Assembly: GCA_016212695.1 (NCBI GenBank)
Contig: JACREX010000256.1
Span: forward strand, 1-40,906
Length of the DNA stretch: 40,906 nt
Reading direction: 5' to 3'
Source: Bacteroidia bacterium
GTDB taxonomy: Bacteria > Bacteroidota > Bacteroidia > Bacteroidales > GWF2-35-48
Below, in pieces: positions 34,632 to 40,906 of the stretch. The position numbers were made by a program, and so were the translations under genes. The number at the start of each line of letters is the position of its first letter. Position 1 is the first letter of the stretch. A model generated the notes under the pieces. That model saw only the letters and a list, made by a program, of their open reading frames with translations. It was not told the DNA's origin and ran no database searches.

Positions 34632-35378
34632 ATGATACAAAAAACAGGGCCGATTTTAGTTTTCAACAAGCCGGATATATTAAAAAAAATATCCGATATT
34701 TACATCTCAATTACAACCAAAAATACCATGCAAGAAAATCATAACTGCAAACGGCAAGAGGATAACCCGGATAAGAAAAATAATCAGACCGGATTTAAGC
34801 CTGAGTATGACGAAAAACAAGAAAAAACATTTAAAGAATGTGATGTTCTAATATCTGCTTTTGCTGATTATTTTAAAGTTTTCGATATGGAAGGCGTAGC
34901 CTCATTGCTTGACGACAACGGCGAATTTGTGATTAAGGGAGAATGGGACGTAGAGGACACGGAAACCTCTAAAGGCGAATTTCTAAAATGGCTGGAGCAG
35001 CGCATTGCTGATTTCAAACAGAAAAACCCTCACAGAAAAGAACTAACCCTTGAATACGACCATTGCCTGTATTGCGATTATGGCGCGCCTGTTTTACTTT
35101 TTGAAAACGGGAAATTCCCGGTATTTAACAGAACCTGTTTCGAGTTGGAAAGAACAGGCATACGGCTGATTATTGGGAACAACAAGATAACAGGTTTGAG
35201 TTTATGCAAGTTTTTCATATTAACTAAAAATAGGGAAATTGCAAAGATCATTGCAAAAAAAACAGATGAATTATATCCGGACGACAGCAGATATTATGAT
35301 TTAACAGACGATGAGATGTTTGATAATGCCTGCAAAGCAACAGGATATTATCCGTATTATAAACCAAATACTGAATGA
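34632..35378 (+). CDS. Conserved-looking protein of unknown function, possible NTF2/SnoaL-like fold
   Basis: The product is 248 residues, or 216 if translation starts at the later Met (34728, MQENHNCKRQ), which has the more natural polar N-terminus. The region ISAFADYFKVFDMEGVASLL followed by DDNGEFVIKG (about 76-105) reads like the helix-strand start of NTF2-like proteins, and a pair of cysteines occurs in HCLYCDYG. The C-terminus is acidic and aromatic (TDDEMFDNACKATGYYPYY). There is no signal peptide or transmembrane segment. It lies between the divergent ssb pair and the helicase gene; no functional link is visible. Confidence 0.6.
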   Translation: MIQKTGPILVFNKPDILKKISDIYISITTKNTMQENHNCKRQEDNPDKKNNQTGFKPEYDEKQEKTFKECDVLISAFADYFKVFDMEGVASLLDDNGEFVIKGEWDVEDTETSKGEFLKWLEQRIADFKQKNPHRKELTLEYDHCLYCDYGAPVLLFENGKFPVFNRTCFELERTGIRLIIGNNKITGLSLCKFFILTKNREIAKIIAKKTDELYPDDSRYYDLTDDEMFDNACKATGYYPYYKPNTE

Positions 35379-35540
35379 ATTTTCTTTTAGGAATATCTTA
35401 TTACTTTTGCTTTGAATAATAACAGACAATATAAAACAGTTGTACGAATTTTTTATGAACAAAAAAAAACTTTATCGAGCTGGCACTCAAACAAAGCTTG
35501 CCAAGAGTTCAATTTTTCAACATATTACTTTATCTAAATA
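35379..35540. other. Leader region of the nuclease-helicase operon
   Basis: These 162 bp hold a -7 box TACTTTTG at 35402-35409, about 130 bp before the start codon, and a weak palindrome (TGGCA ... TGCCA, 35482-35504). The long untranslated stretch is A-rich (a run of nine A at about 35461-35469). Confidence 0.4.
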
Positions 35541-38500
35541 ATGCAACTGCAAGCAGGATACATATTTGACTTTGTTAAGAACAAACTACTGAGCGAAAAC
35601 AAATCCTCAGAAGTATTGTCGCTGCTTGAATATTTATCCTACTTTGAAGTTGACAGCACACTGACAGAAAGCAATCCAAACGATAAACCCGAATTAGCAG
35701 TTCTGAATAATTTACTTTCAAGAGGGTTGCCAACACGACCAAGTTTATTCATTGAAAATATTTTCTTGAACTCACTTGCAATCGGAGAACAAATACCAGA
35801 CACTTTAGGAAATATTGAAACATTAACTAATAATTCATTCAACCCCGTTGCTCAATATCTTTTCAAAGCACTCCACATAATTGACCCGAGAGTAATTCCG
35901 GACAGGGCAAGATTTCAGATTCAACAGAGTTTTGAATTTGATAATATTGGGAGCAAATACGAAGAAGATTTTCTATTTACCCATGCTCCGAGAATACTCG
36001 GTGCAGAATGGTTTCAACTTTTGGAATCGCAAAGAGAGTTTACATCAATCGTTAATTTTGACAACAACTTTACAAGACAACGCACAGATTTCTCAATAGA
36101 ATTTCCGTTTCACATAAACGATAAAAAAGGAATCGTTATTGAAATTGATGGCTCGCATCATTGGGAAAATCAGAACCAAATAATTTTAGACGAACAGCGA
36201 GACAAAGCAGTATCGGAAGTAGGTTGGCAAAATACTTTGCGAATAAAGACCACAAGTTTTGACAGAATTGAAAATCAATTTTCAATTTTAAAAGAGTTGG
36301 CAAGTCAGCCATACTTCCAAAACACAAAACTCAATTATCAAACACCTCTCTATTTTGACAGAGACGGATTGAAAGCACTTCAACTTATCTTATCCCCTTT
36401 TGCCATCGCAAGAGTTCAAAAGATTTTGATTCAGAATTTACTGCAAGGCAAACTCAGTTTGACAGCAACAAAATGGAAGGTTGCAGTAATTGAAAGAGAT
36501 GTTGCATGTGCTGCAATTGCCATTGCAGATTTGAAACAACAACTGCAACACATTTTGGCTTTACAGGACAAAACATTTAACCCCGAAATAGAACTTACTG
36601 TTTTCACAACACAAGAATTTCAGTCAGCAACTTTGAATAATATTGAGTTGGCTGAATACTTTTCTTCAATACAATTTCTTGATTTATCAAACGCTAATGC
36701 CAGCAATGCTTTTGATATTTTGATTGACATTTCCATTTTGCAAAGAAAAGGATATTCAGGAAATGAAAATTTTATTCCAACAAACAAGAAATGTGTTGTG
36801 CGTTCCGCACATCACAGGCACAGCACACGAACATTTCTCACGTCTGATATTCTTATTTATCAAAACTTTGTAAACTATCATCCAAACAATCCTGAACAAT
36901 CATTATTTGAGTTTAACCCAATTCAAACTCTTAGATATTTTCTTCAAAACATCTTCAGAAAAAATACTTTTCGTGAAGGGCAGGTTGAAATATTAAATAA
37001 AGCACTGCAGGGTGAAAGTGTAATTGGGTTGCTCCCAACAGGTGGCGGAAAATCTTTAACCTATCAACTTGCTGCAATGCTACAGCCCGGAATTTGTTTG
37101 GTGATAGACCCGATTAAATCACTGATGAAAGACCAGTATGATAATTTAAAGAAGAACCAAATTGATGCTTGCAATTTCATCAATTCATCTTTGAAAACAC
37201 GAGAGCAGAAGACAAAAGAAACGGCAAAGTTTAGGAATGGTGAAGTGCTTATTTGTTTCGTTTCACCGGAACGACTTCAAATGAAAGAGTTCAGAGATAC
37301 TCTAAAAGAAATGAAGGAGAATGAAATATATTTCAGCTATTGTGTTATTGATGAAGCACATTGCGTTTCGGAGTGGGGACATGATTTCAGAACATCGTAT
37401 TTGAGTTTGGGAAAAAATGCCTTTGAGTTCTGCAAAACAAAGAATAAAGAAACGATTCCGCTTTTCGGTTTGACAGCAACAGCTTCGTTTGATGTGTTAT
37501 CAGATGTTCAAAGAGAACTTTCAGGCAACAACGAAAGATACAAGTTAAAGGAAGATTCAATTATCCGATTTGACACAGTGAACAGAGAGGAACTCAATTT
37601 TGAAGTAGTTGATGTTCATGCTGACTTGCGAGACACAGATTCAGAATGGAAACTGAAAGAGAAATTGGGAACACAAAAGCAGTCAAAACTTATCAATCAT
37701 TTAGGCAGATTTAGCTTTGACAATCAAAATAAATTTTCAGGAATTATTTTTTGTCCGCATCGTGGTTGGTATTTCGGAGTTACCGACAGATACAGAAACG
37801 ATGATAAAAGAAATGCAGTTTACGATTCAATCCAAAGAGCAGCCATGCCAAGTGTACGAATGGGTTCTTTCATGGGTTCAGATTCGGATGATGAAAGAAC
37901 AGCAGAATTGATTGAGGCAGATTCCATTCTTGCACAGGAAGAATTTATTGGCAACAAATTGAACTTGCTTGTTTCAACAAAAGCGTTCGGAATGGGAATT
38001 GACAAACCAAACATTCGGTTCACTTTTCATGTAAATTATCCAAGTTCAATTGAAAGCTTTGTTCAGGAAGCAGGCAGGGCAGGTAGAGACAAAAAAACAG
38101 CAACTTCTTTTATCCTTTTCAATGATGAGCAAATTAAAAAAGGAGACAAGATTCATGAAATTGATAGGGACAATCTTTTGTTTTTTCACAATTCATCTTT
38201 CAAAGGAGTTGAAAAAGAAAAGGCGATTTTATTTGAATTGCTTTCGGCAATTCACACACCCAACAAATTATTTGAAATTGAGGTTAATTTTTATGAGGAG
38301 TTTCAGCAAGATATTAATTTAGCACTATGGAAAAGCCAAGCAGGGCACTGGTATTTGTTTGTAAATGGAGAGAACTTTGAGGACAAATTTGGTGCAGTAA
38401 AAATTCCTTCACTTCAAATTGATACAACCCGAATTACAAAACCAGTAAATGAATGTAACCAATTCCTGAATTTTATCAGCAATTTCATTCGGCAAAACGC

Positions 38501-39749
38501 TAATGGAGATGTAATACTGTGGTTAAAAACTTCAACTACTATTGCGGGATTAGAAACTTTATTACAAGCAAATGAAAGAATTGAACTCACACTTCGCTTT
38601 GAAAATAACATCACAGAGCGAGTTGAAATAATAAGTAGATGGCTCAATGCAGCGTTCAATACAAACAGATTTGATTTGGTAACGACAAAAGGTATTTTAG
38701 CATTCTCAAATTCGTTTGAGGATTTTAAAGAGCAAGTAGTTTCAAAACTTAACAACGGAATCCCTTTTGAACAAGCAGCAAGAGCAAGAGACAGAGCATT
38801 AAATAATCCGGAAAGAACAGCAGAGATAACGTTGCAAAGATTGTTTAACGGCTTCAGAGTAAAATCAGATACGGAGAAAGCACTTTATCGCTTATCAACA
38901 GTTGGTGTGATTGATGATTACACGGTTGACTTCAATTCAAAAACCTATACAGTTCATGCGAAAAGAAAAACGGATGAACAATATTTCAAAAATTTGGAGA
39001 ACTATATCAGGAAATATTATTCAGAAGTAAGAACAAAACAAGAAATTATAAAAGCAAGACAATTTGAAGGAACAACAACAATTCAAAAATGTCTTTATTT
39101 CCTAACTGACTTTGTGTATCGTGAAATTGAGAAGAAAAGATTTGAAGGAATCGGAGTAATGAAAGAAGCATGTGAAATCGGGAAAGAAAATGGTGGAGCA
39201 GCATTCAAAGAATTTATTGAATTGTATTTCAACTCCAAGTATGCAAGGAAAGGATATGAAGAAGCCGGAGTAAATAAATCACTTACCGATAGAACTGATG
39301 AAGGTAAAGAACAAGATATAGAATTTGTTTGGGAGTTCATTCAGTATGCAAATGGTAAAGTTGATAATCTTAAACACTTGCGAGGTGCATGTGTGCGATT
39401 ACTTATTCCGCAACCTGACAATGCAGTATTTCATTTGCTCAAAGCATTTTCAATTTTCATATTAGAACCTGAAAACAAAAGATTGATGGATGAAGCATCA
39501 AACAGTTTTGCAAAAGGATTCATTGAATTTCAAAATCAAAAAGAAAATATTTGGTTATTTGACCGTGTTTTGAGGGAAGCAGAAAAATACAAGGATTATG
39601 TTCTTCAATTCTCAACACACCCGGGAATTCAAGAAATAATGCAAAATCAAATTACTATTTTATCAGTGAAAGTTCATTCAGAATGGTTAGAAAACTTTAA
39701 CAATAAATTTTTAAAAGATTATGAACCAGAACATACTTACGCATCTTGA
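35541..39749 (+). CDS. DUF559/Vsr-like nuclease fused to RecQ-type DNA helicase
   Basis: The product is 1402 residues. An N-terminal region of unknown fold is followed by a PD-(D/E)XK nuclease of DUF559/Vsr type: RTDFSIEF (Asp183), GIVIEIDGSHHW (Glu201, Asp203, His206/207), LDEQRDKAVSEVGW and LRIKT. A RecQ-like superfamily 2 helicase follows: Walker A GLLPTGGGKSLTYQ (Lys504), DPIKSLMKDQ (motif Ia), VIDEAHCVSEWGHDFR (Asp604-His607 and the RecQ aromatic loop), FGLTATAS, VSTKAFGMGIDKPNIRF and QEAGRAGRDKK (842-852). An insertion with PHRGWYFGVTDRY lies between the lobes. The last 550 residues match nothing I know; no zinc-binding or HRDC domain is seen. Size and architecture resemble anti-phage effectors rather than housekeeping RecQ. 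It overlaps the next gene by 29 bp. Confidence 0.85.
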   Translation: MQLQAGYIFDFVKNKLLSENKSSEVLSLLEYLSYFEVDSTLTESNPNDKPELAVLNNLLSRGLPTRPSLFIENIFLNSLAIGEQIPDTLGNIETLTNNSFNPVAQYLFKALHIIDPRVIPDRARFQIQQSFEFDNIGSKYEEDFLFTHAPRILGAEWFQLLESQREFTSIVNFDNNFTRQRTDFSIEFPFHINDKKGIVIEIDGSHHWENQNQIILDEQRDKAVSEVGWQNTLRIKTTSFDRIENQFSILKELASQPYFQNTKLNYQTPLYFDRDGLKALQLILSPFAIARVQKILIQNLLQGKLSLTATKWKVAVIERDVACAAIAIADLKQQLQHILALQDKTFNPEIELTVFTTQEFQSATLNNIELAEYFSSIQFLDLSNANASNAFDILIDISILQRKGYSGNENFIPTNKKCVVRSAHHRHSTRTFLTSDILIYQNFVNYHPNNPEQSLFEFNPIQTLRYFLQNIFRKNTFREGQVEILNKALQGESVIGLLPTGGGKSLTYQLAAMLQPGICLVIDPIKSLMKDQYDNLKKNQIDACNFINSSLKTREQKTKETAKFRNGEVLICFVSPERLQMKEFRDTLKEMKENEIYFSYCVIDEAHCVSEWGHDFRTSYLSLGKNAFEFCKTKNKETIPLFGLTATASFDVLSDVQRELSGNNERYKLKEDSIIRFDTVNREELNFEVVDVHADLRDTDSEWKLKEKLGTQKQSKLINHLGRFSFDNQNKFSGIIFCPHRGWYFGVTDRYRNDDKRNAVYDSIQRAAMPSVRMGSFMGSDSDDERTAELIEADSILAQEEFIGNKLNLLVSTKAFGMGIDKPNIRFTFHVNYPSSIESFVQEAGRAGRDKKTATSFILFNDEQIKKGDKIHEIDRDNLLFFHNSSFKGVEKEKAILFELLSAIHTPNKLFEIEVNFYEEFQQDINLALWKSQAGHWYLFVNGENFEDKFGAVKIPSLQIDTTRITKPVNECNQFLNFISNFIRQNANGDVILWLKTSTTIAGLETLLQANERIELTLRFENNITERVEIISRWLNAAFNTNRFDLVTTKGILAFSNSFEDFKEQVVSKLNNGIPFEQAARARDRALNNPERTAEITLQRLFNGFRVKSDTEKALYRLSTVGVIDDYTVDFNSKTYTVHAKRKTDEQYFKNLENYIRKYYSEVRTKQEIIKARQFEGTTTIQKCLYFLTDFVYREIEKKRFEGIGVMKEACEIGKENGGAAFKEFIELYFNSKYARKGYEEAGVNKSLTDRTDEGKEQDIEFVWEFIQYANGKVDNLKHLRGACVRLLIPQPDNAVFHLLKAFSIFILEPENKRLMDEASNSFAKGFIEFQNQKENIWLFDRVLREAEKYKDYVLQFSTHPGIQEIMQNQITILSVKVHSEWLENFNNKFLKDYEPEHTYAS

Positions 39750-40143
39750 AAAACTCAAGGAAGAGTTAGGTAAATTAGAGCCCGCTGTAACTCATTTACA
39801 GAAAGCTGATGACTCGGTAAAATCATTACAAAACATTACCGACAAATTATTATTAATGGTTTTAGAACTTCATAAGGAAAATGAAAATCTCGCCAAATCA
39901 AATTCTGAATTGATAGATAAAATTGAGAAGATTGATTTTCCTTCTTGGCTTGAAAAACTTGATACAACGATTGGTTCAATCATCCATGGACAACAAAACA
40001 CACAAACGAGAATTGAAAATTTGGAAAAAACAGCAACAGCAAAGTTTGAAAAACTATCAAAGGAAAACAAACTCTTAAAGGTTTTGCTTTTTATTTCAAT
40101 CGGATTGACTCTTGGTTTAATTGTATTCAGATTTATTTCATAA
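39721..40143 (+). CDS. Coiled-coil, C-terminally membrane-anchored small protein
   Basis: The product is 140 residues: long heptad-like helices (LTHLEKLKEELGKLEPAVTH, LLLMVLELHKENENLAKSNS, ENLEKTATAKFEKLSKENK) followed by one C-terminal hydrophobic segment (LLKVLLFISIGLTLGLIVF, about 118-137). No signal peptide. It would be a tail-anchored inner-membrane protein with the coiled coil in the cytoplasm. Its ATG lies 29 bp inside the helicase gene in another frame, so the two are translationally coupled and probably act together. No family recognised. Confidence 0.8.
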   Translation: MNQNILTHLEKLKEELGKLEPAVTHLQKADDSVKSLQNITDKLLLMVLELHKENENLAKSNSELIDKIEKIDFPSWLEKLDTTIGSIIHGQQNTQTRIENLEKTATAKFEKLSKENKLLKVLLFISIGLTLGLIVFRFIS

Positions 40144-40543
40144 TATAGTGCCAACCCACAAACACACACATTTGCAAGCACATTCCCAATCCTCATAATC
40201 TAATGCACTAATCAAAACTTGACATGAAACTGTTCTTTGAAATATACGGCATATTTGTTTTTGCACATTCTGTTTTATGGGTTGTTCAATTACCAGGATA
40301 TGAAAAACTATGGAAACAAAAAGCAGGCAGGAAAAACCTGTCAGGTCTTCAACAGTTTGCGGGCTGAGTCCTGACAGTGTTTGAGCAAAGGAATAGCCAT
40401 AGAAAGAAAGATAAAAGACAAAAGTAAAAAGAAGCAGTAGACAAAAAAAAAGACAAACAAATGACAAATAACTATTGACCAAACCAGCTGCCTAACCATA
40501 CAACCAATAACCTATTGATGTGGCGGGGGAAATTTTTAATAAA
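40144..40543. other. Intergenic region with a possible 47-codon ORF and an 8-bp stem repeat
   Basis: A small plus-strand frame at 40224-40367 reads MKLFFEIYGIFVFAHSVLWV followed by VQLPGYEKLWKQKAGRK; it could be a small membrane peptide, but its end runs into a repeat. CTGTCAGG (40337-40344) and CCTGACAG (40370-40377) are inverted, of the AACCTGTCAGG type dispersed in Bacteroidota. No other gene or terminator is seen, and a longer minus-strand frame here is unconvincing. Confidence 0.35.
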
Positions 40544-40604
40544 ATTTCAGTTATAACTGAAATAAATTACATATATTTGTATTTTATAAGTTATAACCGA
40601 AATA
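40544..40604 (+). promoter_or_regulatory. Operator-like pair flanking the promoter of the truncated AAA ATPase gene
   Basis: A perfect 20-bp palindrome (40544-40563, core CAGTTATAACTG) stands upstream. The 17-bp unit AGTTATAACTGAAATAA at 40549-40565 recurs with one change at 40589-40605, exactly 40 bp later. The -7 box TATATTTG (40572-40579) lies between the two copies, and the second copy abuts the ATG at 40605. One site at about -40 and one at the start of transcription is a classic repression layout. Confidence 0.6.
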
Positions 40605-40781
40605 ATGATACTCAGAAATTCATATCTGAATTCCATCAGGCCATTTATCGGAAAGCCCCTGATAAAAGCTATTACCGGTGTGCGCAGGTGTGGAAAGAGC
40701 ACCTTGCTGCAGCAGATCATGAACCGGTTGAAAAAGGAAGGTATTAAAGCGGCAAACTTAATTTATATGGCTAAGTTCTAA
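40605..40781 (+). pseudogene. AAA-family (DUF4143-type) ATPase, cut by IS insertion
   Basis: The frame begins MILRNSYLNSIRPFIGKPLI and has Walker A ITGVRRCGKSTLLQQIMNRL (Lys31), followed by NLIYM; then AKF and stop are read from the IS end. This is the N-terminus of the common Bacteroidota ATPases with a C-terminal DUF4143 domain, normally about 380-420 residues; here only about 55 native residues remain. The last native base is near 40768. Confidence 0.75.
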
Positions 40782-40905
40782 TATTCACAGCATTTTTTTT
40801 AAATGCCCTATATAATTTGTATGCATCCGGCGAATCAAGGATAGCAGTGAACCATGTTTTTAATTTTTCTTCGGCAACCTTAAGGTCTCTTTGATACATA
40901 AACCA
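40769..40905 (-). mobile_element. Insertion sequence terminus (right copy), inverted relative to the left copy
   Basis: This is the reverse complement of positions 1-137 with one difference (position 40819). The presumed transposase frame enters from outside the window and ends at 40771-40773. Together with the left copy, the two IS elements point into the window from both sides. Confidence 0.75.
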
Positions 40906-40906
40906 A

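Noticed and set aside
40138-40482. Minus-strand 114-codon frame rich in Leu, Phe and Cys
   Set aside because: Composition is that of reversed A-rich DNA, it overlaps an inverted repeat, and it has no recognisable motif or promoter box.

Overview
The window looks like one assembled piece of a Bacteroidota chromosome. The evidence is: many promoters carry the Bacteroidota -7 box TAnnTTTG; there are type IX secretion (T9SS) C-terminal sorting domains with SprB repeats; the family-restricted gene set DUF4175 - HATPase - ybeY is present; the DNA is AT-rich with almost no Shine-Dalgarno sequences; and small palindromic repeats are scattered between genes. I cannot name the genus. Both ends of the window are the same 137-bp sequence in inverted orientation. 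It is the terminus of an insertion sequence with the last 44 codons of its presumed transposase, so the piece most likely ends where two IS copies broke the assembly.

Layout. 0.1-0.9 kb: two truncated secreted-protein genes beside the left IS copy. 1.2-6.3 kb (minus): a housekeeping operon ddl - DUF4175 membrane protein - HATPase anti-sigma-type regulator - ybeY. 6.5-8.0 kb (minus): a SiaB/SiaC-type phospho-switch in which SiaB is a tandem duplication fused in one chain, closed by a clear terminator. 8.1-10.2 kb (minus): an OmpA/PD40 envelope protein. 10.34 kb: tRNA-Leu(UAG). 10.8-14.7 kb (plus): lgt, a GT87-type glycosyltransferase and an MsbA-like ABC exporter. 14.76-16.25 kb: a MITE-like element and an AAA/DUF4143 ATPase with repeated operator-like sites. 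16.3-18.6 kb (minus): lysS and a dCMP-deaminase family gene. 18.8-21.1 kb: a GH92 alpha-mannosidase lipoprotein.

21.1-26.8 kb is accessory and decayed. It holds a frameshifted possible outer-membrane fragment, a truncated PIN toxin, an unannotated 52-codon basic ORF, a cluster of palindromes, a T9SS/SprB protein split by one nonsense codon and carrying a 63-bp in-frame insertion in its signal peptide, an intact PIN toxin-antitoxin pair, a secreted protein behind a pseudoknot-like structured leader, a frameshifted nuclease-like toxin beside DUF2283, and an intact antitoxin whose RelE-type toxin has lost its middle.

27.1-33.5 kb encodes a 2137-residue secreted M43 metalloprotease with FN3-like, PKD, P-domain, SprB and T9SS modules; the P domain sits inside a SprB repeat. 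33.6-34.4 kb (minus): two tandem single-domain ssb genes. 34.6-40.1 kb (plus): a protein of unknown function, then the strongest candidate for a new system, a 1402-residue DUF559/Vsr-like nuclease - RecQ-type helicase overlapping a small coiled-coil, tail-anchored membrane protein. The window closes with a second AAA/DUF4143-type ATPase gene, cut after about 55 codons by the right IS copy, whose promoter lies between two copies of an operator-like motif.
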